Shown here one piece after another: positions 1 through 9,792 of a DNA stretch of 19,564 nucleotides; positions within the stretch are counted from its first letter, which is position 1; each line of letters starts with the position of its first letter. Where the stretch lies: the NCBI GenBank assembly GCA_027919835.1, contig JANVFP010000072.1:1-19564 (forward strand), written 5' to 3'. The notes below the pieces were generated by a model, which saw nothing but the letters and a program-made list of their open reading frames with translations, was not told where the DNA came from and ran no database searches. The position numbers and the translations under genes are program-made. The stretch is from Lentinula raphanica. Lineage: Eukaryota > Basidiomycota > Agaricomycetes > Agaricales > Omphalotaceae.

Positions 1-129
1 GTCAGAGAACAGAGTAATATCTATGTAAGCTCACAAGGCTTCAACCCTACAAGACTTACGGGTTATATGGTTCATCCTGAAGTGACTAAGGCATTGGGGT
101 TCGAACAGGTTCGAACGAGCACTTATTAA
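1..129 (+). CDS. Possible C-terminal tail of an upstream gene (partial)
   Basis: Frame 1 is open from the window edge to a TAA at 127-129, giving 42 residues that end in LGFEQVRTSTY. The other two forward frames hit stops within the first 30 bases. The composition (SSQGFNPTRLTGYMVHPE) looks protein-like, but I do not recognise the family. The HIT gene follows about 115 bp downstream in the same direction, which suits compact head-to-tail packing. This could equally be a chance open stretch. Confidence 0.3.
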   Translation, partial: VREQSNIYVSSQGFNPTRLTGYMVHPEVTKALGFEQVRTSTY

Positions 130-244
130 GCGCCCGAGACGCTGAAACTCTTCAGCGCTTTTTCAATTTTCATCTTATCTTTCGATCTTTCACCTCGGGT
201 TGAGTATTGTGCTGACGACCACTTGCAAGCGTCTTCAACACAAC

Positions 245-1007
245 ATGGCTACCAAGTACATGATTCGGTAGCTTTACCAGCTTTACCATACTGGCTGACT
301 CCTCGCTTCCAGGTCCTAGCATCGTGCATCTTTTGCAAATCATCAAAGGTACGCAGTACGGTAACATGCCAATACGACAGTTTCATCATCAACTATCCTC
401 TTGCAGGAGAAATTCCAAGCTTCAGCTCCTCGAGACAGACCTTTCGTTCGTCAAATGAGTGCTATAGTGCTTCAAGACTAGTCTGAATCCGTGTCTGAAG
501 CTACGCGTTTCTCGATATTGGTCTATCGCTACGGTATCTCAGTCATTCTGACTCGCGGATTATTGACCTAATATTGACTTGGTCTTTGTTCAAGGGACAC
601 TCGATGATTATCCCGAAGTGTGAGCGGTTTTCGTTATCTGACCGTCAGGCTATAATTACTCGATCCACTCTGCATGACTGTGTTTAGTCCATGCCGCCAA
701 GATGCACGAACTTCCAGATGAATACCTTGTTGATATCCTACCCATTGCGAAAAAGATCGCTCTTGCGCAAGGCGCAGAGGATTACAACATATTACAGAAT
801 AACGGAGCTCTAGCTCATCAAGTAAGCTCGTCACTCTCAAACTGAAAACCGGGCTTCATTCTATGACCCTAGGTCGTGCAACACACTCATTTCCACGTCA
901 TCCCGAAACCGAATGAGAAAGAGGGCTTAATCGTCGGCTGGCCTGCCAAGGAAGTATCCAAGGAAGAATTGCAGAAGGTGTACGAAGAGTTGAAAGGGAA
1001 ACTGTAG
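245..1007 (+). CDS. HIT (histidine triad) family nucleotide hydrolase, HNT1/HINT-like, with frame breaks
   Basis: HIT proteins of this branch hydrolyse adenosine phosphoramidates and similar nucleotide conjugates. Conserved pieces appear in order: CIFCK (zinc-type N-terminus), a KGEIPSF exon, ETDLSYAFLDIG, GHSMIIPK, then HAAKMHELPDEYL, NILQNNG and the catalytic triad QHTHFHVIP, ending in ELKGKL. My exons are 245 to about 256, about 313-348, 407-445, 501-533, 595-619, 688-821 and 873-1007; the last two are clean. The 5' half cannot be read in one frame. One A seems missing at 337-339, one A at 424 and one C at 523, and the first-exon junction is also off by one. Each missing base would lengthen a short run of one base. 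The catalytic C-terminal half is intact, so the gene is either recently broken or hit by consensus errors. The stop is TAG 1005-1007. Confidence 0.8.
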
Positions 1008-1399
1008 GCTTGTTACATACAAAGTGGAATATAACTCAAACAGAACATATGCAACTTTCCACGTAAATACCTCTCTCCTCGTTGTCTTTGTGTTCATCTT
1101 TGATTATCCTTCACCATCGCGCGCCCGTTCCATCAAAATGCGCAGGATGAAGTAGGATGCAGTGCTCTCGAAACATTTCTCACAAAGGGATGTCCCTAGA
1201 GCCAAGACCTATCTTTTCCGATACCAATAAATCCTTGTCCGGAATTCCTGGGCAGTGATTCTACATGGTTGGCTAGGGTTGGCTTGATCAGGCTGTATCG
1301 AGGAAATGGGCCATGCTGGTGCGTAGCCCTTCATAGAGAGAGCCAACCATCGTACATTTACATGCATTGTAAATCTTGGCACAGATAATGAGAGATAAT
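1008..1399. other. Intergenic stretch, left flank of the transposon
   Basis: This holds the 3' flank of the HIT gene and ends where the transposon's left inverted repeat begins. I see no coding exon with a recognisable motif. The longer reverse-strand open frame at 1209-1655 crosses the repeat boundary and is rejected. Before the insertion this DNA was continuous with the 5' flank of the transporter gene. Confidence 0.5.
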
Positions 1400-1487
1400 A
1401 AGGCTGCTCAATTCTTATATCGTATCGCATGTCGTATCGCATCTCATAATTTTCCCATACACTATTCCTTTTTTGGAAGTAGCTCCG
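1399..1487 (+). repeat. Left terminal inverted repeat of the Harbinger-type element
   Basis: This pairs with 4932-5019 in inverted orientation. It is identical from TAAGGCTGC through CACTATTCC. One small difference follows (six T at the left, A plus four T at the right), then GGAAGTAGCTCCG is identical again before the sequences diverge. Inside it, CGTATCGCAT occurs twice, at 1421-1430 and 1433-1442. Confidence 0.92.
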
Positions 1488-1556
1488 CAGTAGCCGAATT
1501 TTTTTTACCTTTCGTTTATGCCGTTCGACTTTGCGCCAGTGTGAGAGATCCTCGAC

Positions 1557-3267
1557 ATGGACATTCTCGCGCAAGCTGCAGAGATGAGGTCCAAGGAAGG
1601 CCAAGTCCTTCAAAGAGATGAGGAACAAGGGTATCCAGGTGTGTTTGCATCCCATCTCGTCGGAATGCCCACTATTGACATTGATTTTGAGATCCAGCTA
1701 GCCTTGCCTCTCAAGGACCTCACCGTCCCAGTCCAATGTTGCTTCCTCCTGGGCTATCTCAAGCATCTCATCCTTTCCAAATCAATTCTGATCATTCTCA
1801 ACCTTCTATCAATTCTTATACACCCCACAACTATTTCGCTCCTTCTACTACAAGTCATTATTATAATTATCCAGTCAATCAACATACCCCTTCTTCTACT
1901 CTTAATATCCATTTGTCTTCTCCTTCTCGAAGTCAGTCCTCTCATTTGAACCTTCACATTCATTCTCCTTTGAGAAATTCTAATCTGAATGCTACACTTG
2001 ACCGTCCTTCAAATTCTTTTTCTTTCGAGGATATTCGGCCTCCTTCTCCAACTCCACTCTCGCCTTCAAATTATGCCTCCACGTCTCAGACGTTTCATCC
2101 ACGCCCACGCTCGCGCAGCCGTTCTATCACATGGTCAATTACACCAGTCCGTCGACACAAACGCCGATATTCGCCCTCTCCATCTCCAACGAGACGACCG
2201 GCTCAGCCTTCACCTACGAAACAACCTGCTCAGCCGTTCAAAGAAGCTGGTCAGGCTTCCCAAAGAGCTGGTCAAGCTTCTAAACGAGCCAAATCCTCTC
2301 GGAATGATGCTCAAGATGATGGAATTGTTTTCACCAGTGTGGGACCAGTAGTCGAAGGCGAAGGCGACTCAAACAAGAACTGGCCGGCAGCAAAGAAGTC
2401 AATCGTCTTTGAATTCATTCTCGGTGTCAATGCAGATGACCGGTTCAAGTTGTTCAAGAAAGCACCGGGCAAAATCTTTGCAAAAGTATGTTTCTCTTCG
2501 AGTGATGACACTCTTACTGACTCTACATGTTTTTTATTAGGCTGCTCCGTTGACAGGCAAAACAGTGACTCAATGCCAGTCAATGTTTCAGCGTGCCCGT
2601 CAGCTCTACAACCGCATCCATGCCTTCCTGCGAGTTACCGGTGGTGGAGGTGATGGAGACGAGGATAAAATCGACGATGATTTTGATTTCGACGATGATG
2701 ACAAGATTGCTGAGCTCATCGACAAGGCTAAAGCAAGTGGTAAGGATGTCACCGGTATCAATGCGAAGCTGCTGCGGGAGTGGAAACAGCATGGGTGGTT
2801 GGATCTTTTTGAGTCACGGTATGAATTTCTCAACAGTCGTTAGACCTATACTTACATGCAATTCACTCAGTTATGGGAAGAATCCAAAGACCGAACGAAG
2901 CTATGGACTCAGCTCGGCTATGCCAATTTCTCCTGCAAAGCCACTCAAGGAGCTCGAGGAAGAACCAGCTTCACCTGTGATCAAATCAGAACCAATAAAT
3001 CCCGCTCAAGTCGTTGCAGAACGCCGCTTCACTCCTGCTCAACGCACTCGCAATTCTTCCCAGGAAATGATGGGTGGCATCAATGATTATTTCCGCACTC
3101 GGGCGCAGGTGGATCAGGGAATAGCGCAGCGAAAAGAAAAGAGGTTTGAGTATAAGCAGACCAAGGACCGGGTGGAGTGGGCTCAGAATCTTCTTAAAGA
3201 TGATACCATTAGTGCAGAAACTCGTAGTCGTTTACACAAGTACATTCTTGATGCTCTTGAGGCATAA
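1557..3267 (+). CDS. Harbinger accessory protein, SANT/Myb-like (transposon gene 1)
   Basis: In PIF/Harbinger elements a second protein with a SANT/Myb-like domain helps the transposase bind DNA and enter the nucleus. My model joins exons 1557-1630, 1702-2485, 2541-2818 and 2871-3267 into a clean 510-residue frame ending in DALEA. The N-terminal ~200 residues are rich in Ser, Pro, Asn and Arg with RSRSRS-like and basic KRRYSPSP stretches, probably disordered and nuclear. A helical domain follows (NWPAAKKSIVFEFILG...FKLFKKAPGKIFAKAA...CQSMFQRARQLYNRIHAF), with Trp and aromatic spacing like the SANT/Myb-type domains in fungal Harbinger ORFs. Next come an Asp-rich segment (GDGDEDKIDDDFD) and a charged, possibly coiled C-terminus. 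An alternative start is the ATG at 1736; I prefer 1557 because the first intron restores the frame. The SANT assignment rests on resemblance and context. Confidence 0.72.
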
Positions 3268-3312
3268 TTACTTCATATAGTCCATTTTCTTACTCTAAAT
3301 TCATTTTAATTC

Positions 3313-4860
3313 TTATACAGGAAAGATTTCATTGAGTATTCCAAGCCGCATCCTGTATCCTTCTTGTCGAAGCCAAGCATCAGTTTCGTGCACAGGAACA
3401 TCGGCCCCTTCAATCATCACCCCGTTGTTCCCTCCCTCACCTCGTATAAGGTCTGACCCTTCCAGTTCTACATTGAGAATGTCCTCGGGATGATCCTGAT
3501 GAACCAGACACATGTTATGAAGAATGATCAAAGCTTCGATAGCCTGATACATTTCCTTCATACTACGATGAGATCCCATGTATCGAAGGGAGGGGAAGCG
3601 TCCCTTCAGTTGCCCAAATGCATGTTCAACAGTAATACGCTGAGTAGACAGGGTATAATTGAAGTCTTTCATGCGACGACGGTCAATCACAGTGGCTTGG
3701 GCAAGTTCGGGCTCACTGAATGGTCGAAGAGTATATGGTGTTGAGGGATAACCTATGAATACTGAATGTGTGGAATGGAGCAGTGTGATAAAGTATACCT
3801 TTGTCGACCAATATATATCTTCCATTTCGTAGATACTCTGTACGATTTTGCCAGAAGTGAGATTGTTTGAAAATGCGCGCATCAGTCACGGCAGCTGGCC
3901 ATCCTATCTCGTACGAGGTGAATCGAGTCCCATGATCAACTGTTGCTTGAATTGCAGTCTATCGACGTTGTCATTTAGATTTCTGTTGTACACATGCATG
4001 AAATGCTTACCCCAAAAAAACTTTTTCGACCCATATATTCAGTTCCTTCATCAGCCGGCTTTGCAGCAAACTGTATCAGTGAGCCATCCCCACTCCCTAT
4101 ACAATTCTTGAATCCAGTCTTCGCTTCGATTTCGGACATACTGAATAACTGATCAGTCTCACTTTGGAAACCTACATACATGTCTTTGAGCTCTCGCAGT
4201 GCCCGAACCATACGTCGACAATACAACACTACTGAGCCATACCCAATGGAGAGCTTCAATGCGGTTCCTTGCACATCAGCACCCAAAGTACCATAACGGA
4301 TCAAGAAGGCAGCGAGCTGATATTTGACATGTCGCTGGGGTTTGCGTCCTGTTGATTGGAAGATCGGATTTGTTCCAAGAATTTCAACCAGATATTCGAA
4401 CATTGGCCTGCCAATCCTGATACAATAAATGAGTATAAATGAGTATAGAGTCAAAAGGGCAACCACAAAGATTGTACCGGAAGATGAACCGAAAAATTCG
4501 GTCGGGGGCTGAGAGACAGCACTCGAAGAAATCTTTCGACTTTGGGAGTTGGAAGTAAGGGCCTCGACTACCATCTCCTACAAGACTCATGGCCAGATTC
4601 ACGAAAAGAACCGCTTGTAACTCTAGAAGATCGGCAGCTTCCTTATCACCAAACCTCTCATTGTCACTCTCTGAATCATCCGAGTCATTCGTGTCACTCT
4701 CTGAGTCGCTATCTGATGAACTTTCTGAGTCACTGGAGTCATCAGAGTCCGAGGAATCAGAAGCTGAAGCTGCATCCCGCAATGCATCTGCGGTGAGAAT
4801 CAGCATCTGCGCGAGTTCCAGGTATGAGTGCTGAGTATCCACTAATGTGGGTTGTGGCAT
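3313..4860 (-). CDS. PIF/Harbinger DDE transposase (transposon gene 2)
   Basis: This enzyme would cut and paste the element, acting at the inverted repeats. Four exons on the reverse strand (4860-4478, 4416-4011, 3958-3799, 3752-3313) join to an uninterrupted 462-residue frame. Residues ~30-70 are an extreme Asp/Ser tract. A helical region follows (RPMFEYLVEILGTNPIF) and a DNA-binding-like stretch (QLAAFLIRYGTLGADVQ...LSIGYGSVVLYCRRMVRAL). The DDE_4-type catalytic core comes last: first Asp in GSGDGS (about D238), VTDAR (about D289), second catalytic Asp in LVDKGYP (about D315), and Glu in TVEHAFGQLKGRF (about E359). Each intron falls exactly where the family sequence needs joining. The stop lies only 45 bp from the end of the convergent accessory gene. 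No broken frame or missing catalytic residue was seen. Confidence 0.9.
4660..4770. repeat. Low-complexity Ser/Asp-coding tract inside the transposase gene
   Basis: Degenerate repeats of the GAGTCA / GAATCA kind encode the alternating Ser-Asp run near the transposase N-terminus. The forward-strand open frames here are antisense shadows of this tract. Confidence 0.7.
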
Positions 4861-4931
4861 AGTGGTTGGTGGTCACTATCGATGAAAGTTTCGCTCATCT
4901 TACTGAGGTTCTCGCTTAGCAGCGCTTAGCT

Positions 4932-5019
4932 CGGAGCTACTTCCAAAATGGAATAGTGTATGGGAAAATTATGAGATGCGATACGACATGCGATACGATA
5001 TAAGAATTGAGCAGCCTTA
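4932..5019 (-). repeat. Right terminal inverted repeat of the Harbinger-type element
   Basis: Inverted copy of 1399-1487. The internal 10-bp motif is again doubled, at 4976-4985 and 4988-4997, with the same 12-bp period. The transposase start codon (4858-4860) lies about 70 bp inside this repeat. Confidence 0.92.
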
Positions 5020-5310
5020 ATGGCGGTGAAAACTGATGGAGGCCTGATGGCGCCTGATGGCGCCAAGGTCGACTTGTCCATTTCAATGATTTTCACCGGC
5101 AATTGTCCGTCGCTTGAAAATGTTCCGAAAGCGGATAATAGCTCGCAGCTCGAGTATAAGAATGGTGGAGCTTCTTTGAGTATCCTTTGATTGGCGGGCC
5201 CAACACGTTACTCTATACTAAACACATTCTTCCCTTCAAAAAAGCACCTTTAAAAGAGTTTCTCAACTCCTCACAACACCGTTCACGAACTTTCGTCCTA
5301 TACCCTCAAC
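5020..5310. other. 5' flank of the transporter gene
   Basis: This is non-coding sequence between the transposon and the transporter start. It contains a short direct repeat (CCTGATGGCG at 5043-5052 and 5053-5062) just outside the element. I see no convincing TATA box. The transposon end lies about 290 bp upstream of the transporter ATG, so it could affect that promoter. Confidence 0.45.
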
Positions 5311-7108
5311 ATGATTCCCGTTTCTACGAACACGTCCGAGAAACAGCAAGTTAGCTCCTTGGCGCGCCGAATCCATGGCTGGTCCTGGCAGGCGGTGAGT
5401 ATCCATTCGACTATCGTGCCTTCGATTGGTTATCTGACTGAGGCGACATAGTTCCCCATCGGTATGGGTACTGGAGCGGTCTATGTCACCCTTTCCGGAC
5501 TCAAAGAGCACTCTTCAACACTCACTACCGTCGAAACTATCTTCTATTTCTTGAACATATCGTTGTTCCTACTCAACACCACTACGCTCATGATCCAAGC
5601 CATACGTGAGTTTCTGATCGTTACTCAGAGGAGATGATTGAGACAATTCTGACCCGTTTCAGTGTTCCCGAAGCAGGCTTGGAGGCTGATCAAAGATCCC
5701 GTGAAAGGAATATTCGTCCCGCTCGTCGTAAGTGGCTTACCAAGTCACACCGTTGAGAGCGTGTATATCTGATTCCCCTCGCAGGTCCTTTCCTTTGCAA
5801 CCATCATCATCGGTACTATAAACTATGCTGTCCCTCCAGGCCTTGTTAGTCACGGCTTTATCTACGCCCTGTTCTGGTCCGTGTTCATGAACTCTGATGT
5901 ATTCGCCGACCCCTGACGCCCCGTAGGATCTATGTCGCCTTCGCATGTTTAACTTGTATGCCTATGTTGATGATCTGGTTCAATCAACCGCACGATCTGG
6001 CTACTTTCACGCCTGCCTACGCCTTCTTGATCTTCCCCATGGTATGTTCATACCACCAGAACAATTTGGACGTCTCTGATTTCGGTTCACAGATGCTTGT
6101 AGGAGTCGTTGCTTTCAATGTGCTAAAAACAATGGATCCTGCAGATAACCGAGCAATCGGGGTTCTTGTTTTGGGCTATTTCTTCCAAGGTGAGTTATTT
6201 TCTAGATTTGAGAGATATATCGTACGACGGATGGTTTCAGGTATCGGGTTCTTCATGACCTTCTTCTACCTCTGCATCTATGTCATCCGCATCATGTCCG
6301 TGAGTATAGTTTCACTCTTATACCGAACTACATCTTCCTAACGTTGCCTAGACTGGTTTCCTCGAGGGACATCAAGCCAACGGAGCGTTTGTTGCCTGCG
6401 GTAAGTCCATCCTCTTCGGATCTCCCTTGTATACAGTTCGTTGACGTTGTATAATAATAGGTCCCCTGGCTTTACCGCTCTTGCGCTGTGAGTTGTACAC
6501 CCTGATCTGAATTTTCTTCACCCGCCTTACGCCTATTGGTAGACTCCAACTCGGAGATCACTCAAGGAAGATGTGAGCATCGATCCACTCTGTTTTGCCT
6601 TCCTCGTAACTAATGGTCGACAGTCTTACGGCCCATAATCTTGTGACTCCCGCTGCAGGAGATATTTGGTATGCCAGCAGTGTTTTGTCCGCTCTCATGC
6701 TCTATGGCTTGGCGGTATTCCTCTTCGTCTTTGGAGTACTTCCCTACTGGTTCAAAGTCCATAAGCATCTCAAAGAGATCCTCGGCTGTTGGGCACTCAC
6801 TTTCCCGTGCGTTGTGTTCCACTCGTCTCTGTACAAAACATGTTTTGACTTGCTCTCAAATCCATAGAAACGTTGGCTGGATCTCCTGCACTCGAATCTT
6901 CGGTGACGTCCTCCACATCCCGGGGTTATATGATGTGCATCTGCTCATGACCATCTTGATGTGTTTGACCTGGGCGGTTCTGTTCGTGCTCACTGTCGCC
7001 GCGTTCTGGAAGGGATTGATATTCTACTCGCACGATGAAGACGTCCTCAAAGACGCTCGTCGGGATGAAGATAAACTCTCCTGTTCCACCACCTCGACAG
7101 CCGTCTAG
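5311..7108 (+). CDS. TDT/SLAC1-family transporter (C4-dicarboxylate/malic acid or sulfite exporter type), one frame break
   Basis: TDT proteins are ten-helix membrane carriers or channels moving malate-type dicarboxylates (Mae1) or sulfite (Ssu1). The model has 12 exons: 5311-5394, 5452-5605, 5663-5727, 5785-5876, 5927-6041, 6093-6189, 6241-6299, 6352-6400, 6461-6487, 6543-6572, 6624-6806 and 6868-7108. Family landmarks are the amphipathic WSWQAFPIGMGTGAVY start, repeated hydrophobic helices, GHQANGAFVACG, GDIWYASSVLSALMLYGLAVFLFVFGV split across the late exons, and a C-terminal FWKGLIF helix followed by a charged tail. The total is 1196 nt, one base short of a whole frame. The gap lies at the start of exon 9 (CCCC at 6463-6466). 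With one more C the exon would continue the expected GPPGFTALA-type segment; as given it reads PLALPLLR. The substrate cannot be told from sequence. The expected length is about 398 aa. Confidence 0.85.
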
Positions 7109-7637
7109 GCTACCCCCTACCTTCGCACTAGTTCCCATTAGGACTTTTTCATGAATTGTCGACAACGACTTTGGACTGTTACTAGATATGATATAGTCAC
7201 TCGTCTATCTATATTAGTTCTTCTGAGGAAACTCTTTTTCAGTATATACAACACTTACCCTACTCGTCGCTCTTTAGATCTATCTACATACCTATAGAAT
7301 GTGTTTCTTATCGTGGAACTGCATTTGTATCTCTAACAAAAGTGAGCTTGTGCACAATTGATTGGACTTGCATGGTTGCTGTACTGCGAAACCCTAGCCC
7401 AAATGACTTGCTCGAAAGTCAGTGATTTCGGGACCGAATCGAAGGAATGAATGGACTTCACAACTTGGTAATGGTGTGTATAGAGGTGTTCAGATCACAA
7501 TATATATCTTTCATGCGGAAGTAGGAACCCAGAACACTGCGAGTCGAATCCACAGCACTGTGCGCCAACGAAATGCCAAATAAGCTCGTAAGTTAGTATA
7601 AAGTACTCGAACCTATCTCACTTCCAAGCCTCAAAAG
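7109..7637. other. Intergenic stretch with 3' flank of the transporter and promoter of the next gene
   Basis: This is A/T-rich non-coding sequence. No coding motif was found on either strand. The only candidate signal is the TATAAA near its right end. Confidence 0.45.
7597..7602 (+). promoter_or_regulatory. Candidate TATA box for the 7638 gene
   Basis: TATAAA lies about 35-40 bp upstream of the ATG at 7638. That is close for a fungal promoter and would imply a very short 5' leader, so it is only a candidate. Confidence 0.3.
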
Positions 7638-8047
7638 ATGCAAACCGACAACCCAAACACAAAGTCCACCACCTCTCTGTTGTCTACCGCGAACACCGTT
7701 GCTTCAACGGTCCCTTTGAACCCGCGCCAGATACCACAGAAAGACTACGCAGCTGCTCTAGGAGACCTTCAGTCTCGCTATGGCTATGGCATGTCTACTA
7801 GTCACAATCCAGTTTCCACTCCGGTTGTGAAGCAGAAGGATTCTTCACAAGCCTCGACCTCAGCGATGGCATCGAAGGATGACACTACCAAAGCCACACC
7901 CGGCAGTGACGGTCCTTCAACAGATGGGACGAAGAAAAAGAAACGTGTTTTGGATTTTCTGCGGATAGGTCTTTCTCTCCATGCTCGAATGATAAATTCC
8001 TATGTTCATCATGATGATTAGGCAAGAAAACGGTTTCCAAACCTTGA
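7638..8047 (+). CDS. Small hypothetical protein (118 aa), low-complexity with a basic C-terminus
   Basis: I do not recognise a named family. Exon 7638-7968 and exon 8022-8047 join across a 53-nt intron (GTCTTT donor, TTAG acceptor) to give 118 residues ending in LRIGKKTVSKP. Composition is rich in Ser, Thr, Lys and Pro. The segment PQKDYAAALGDLQSRYGYG in the middle looks like a real conserved block, and KKKKRVLDFLRIG near the C-terminus is basic and amphipathic. There is no signal peptide or membrane helix. It is probably a cytosolic or nuclear, largely disordered protein. Without the intron the frame runs to 8021 with an unlikely tail (SLHARMINSYVHHDD). Confidence 0.55.
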
Positions 8048-8266
8048 TGCAATGCACCCCCAATTGTTGCTCGATTTCAATTGCTCAACCACAATTTGTT
8101 GGAGCGGAACCTGCGAAAAATATCAATCGGAAGAAAGTAAAACATAGAGAGCATTCTCGTAGCAGGGGGCAGAGGATCATTGGTCATGATTGAAATAGTA
8201 TCTGGAATGCGAGATCGACGAAAGCCCGAAATGATATGAGTGTCCGGTCCTCAACGTCTGCATGGA

Positions 8267-9351
8267 CTACATGAAATCTTCCTCCAGATCTTTGCCTGTC
8301 TTTCTAGGCTCGTTTGTATCTTCATCTTCATCATCGTATTCCCCGCTGAAGAGGGAGTCATACGATCGCGCGGCTTTCTCGGCTTCCCTAGTCCGCGCCA
8401 GTTCCAAGTCTGCCTTTTTCTGGCAAATAGAGACAAATGAGCACTCAGAGACAACGAAGTGAACAGTTAGAGGTTACTGCTCACTTTTTCTGCGGCAGCA
8501 GCTCGACGAATGGAGGATTCCTTCTTGACTCTATCAATTCGCTCCTGCTCATGATCCACTTCTTTTTCTACTTTGGTTTTGTTCAACCGGTTGACGATGG
8601 GGTTTTCACGCTTGGCGACATGGACTGAGTACACAAACGATCAGTTCAACTAGAGATATGAACAGAAAACTAGAGATGAAAGTATGAGACTAACCTCGCT
8701 TCACCTATCACCAGAACTTTCAGCAGTAAGCCAACTAACGTCTACTTTCGACCTTGGAATATTCACCCGTTTATCATTGTGGAAAGAGACTTGCCCTACA
8801 GCCATGTCTCCTGTTTTCTGGATGGAATTGCCTTCAATCGGAGAGGTCTTTTTGGGGTGATGATTCGCAAAGGCGCACTTTCAAGTTATCTGCAGGCGTG
8901 TAGATCACGGTAAGATTGTCCTTCTTGTTTCCTAGTGAGACAGAAGTTAAGCTACTAGAGCTAATAGTTAGAAACAGGGACGTACCTTCGATGGAATTAG
9001 CTTTGACGAGCTGAGCACAGTCTATCAGCAGAGGCTCCGGTATAGCTTCCCAAGACATAGATTCAGGCATGCGAAGGTACACATGAGCGGAGGATAGTTT
9101 GTCTACGTGGAACCACACATCCTGGGGCCAGGCGTATTTGATGAGCTCTTCATCTACGGAGAACGCGAAAAGACATAAATCAGTATCGAATTGAGACAAC
9201 CCAAAGCTGAATGCACATTACTTTCGACTTTATCGCGGCCCATATAGATAGTCGCAGCAGGCGAAACAGCTTTTCACTCGAGATTAGAGCATGGCCAGGT
9301 AATCGCTCAATAATCAGTGTCTATACCTGCAGATGTGAAGAAAAGAACCAT
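8267..9351 (-). CDS. JLP2: CCDC25/Jlp2 family protein (NFACT-R domain)
   Basis: These proteins carry the NFACT-R (DUF814) domain shared with the ribosome-quality-control factor NEMF/Rqc2, then a charged coiled coil. Eight exons (9351-9327, 9269-9222, 9153-8986, 8931-8879, 8817-8767, 8704-8695, 8624-8485, 8419-8267) sum to 648 nt and encode 215 residues, close to human CCDC25 (208). The order is [28 protein letters not shown], the signature [17 protein letters not shown] (about residues 36-52), [48 protein letters not shown], then the coiled coil ([24 protein letters not shown]) and the acidic tail KDLEEDFM. Exon 6 is only 10 nt, yet the spliced residues match the family exactly. No frame break was seen. 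Confidence 0.93.
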
Positions 9352-9792
9352 GGTGGAAATAAAACACAAAGCTTAACTCTGAATCCGGCCAGAATATTGT
9401 CATGTGGCTGTGATGGCTCATTACCGTACAGCTTACAGCTAAGTTTAACCTCGACTGTTTTCTGCTTTCATTTGCAAACAAGGCTTGCATTGACTATGTA
9501 CATTGATACACGAACCGATAGACTATGCTACAACGATAACACACAGCAGTTTGATAAAACATTGTCAATGGGTAACACTCTCAATAGAGTCGCGCAAGAT
9601 AGTGAGAGGAGTGTTGTTGAATGAGAATGAGAAATTAAATGCCAAAAAACTCGTCAAGCGGCACGGACCCGCCAGCGAGTGAATAGTATCCATGTCCTGT
9701 AAGGTTATCTACGAGGACAGAGTTGATGGAAGCTGCGGAAAAGCTCTGCTCAGAAACCGACCATATACTGTGCTGAAACTGCTTACCTGAGG
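9352..9792. other. Intergenic stretch between two reverse-strand genes
   Basis: This contains the 5' flank of the CCDC25 gene and the 3' flank of the membrane-protein gene. On the reverse strand, CTCAG followed by GTAAGC lies just after the membrane-protein stop (about 9790-9781), which could be a donor for an intron in the 3' untranslated region. No other coding exon was recognised. Confidence 0.4.

Larger units (their letters stand above)
1400..5018. mobile_element. Complete two-gene PIF/Harbinger-type DNA transposon (~3.6 kb)
   Basis: The element is bounded by near-identical terminal inverted repeats of about 88 bp and carries two convergent spliced genes: a 510-aa SANT/Myb-like protein (+) and a 462-aa DDE transposase (-). 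Two-gene content, one transposase plus one SANT/Myb-type DNA-binding protein, is the established layout of PIF/Harbinger elements. The termini read AAGGCTGCTC at the left and the complement at the right, flanked by AAT on both sides (1397-1399 and 5019-5021). Starting instead at GGCTG leaves TAA at the left and TTA at the right; both fit the TWA preference of the superfamily but they are not identical. Both genes splice into uninterrupted frames, so the copy may be young or active. It sits between the HIT and transporter genes and seems to break neither. Confidence 0.88.

Noticed and set aside
98..116. Two GGTTCGAAC copies resembling a tRNA T-arm
   Set aside because: No matching acceptor stem, anticodon arm or D-arm at the needed spacing; the copies are simply a short tandem repeat.
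1209..1655. 148-codon reverse open frame
   Set aside because: It crosses the boundary of the transposon's inverted repeat and the accessory gene's first exon and shows no motif.
4542..4834. Forward Ser-rich open frames
   Set aside because: Antisense reading of the Asp/Ser repeat in the transposase.
9211..9624. 137-codon forward open frame
   Set aside because: It overlaps the first CCDC25 exons in antisense and has no recognisable feature.
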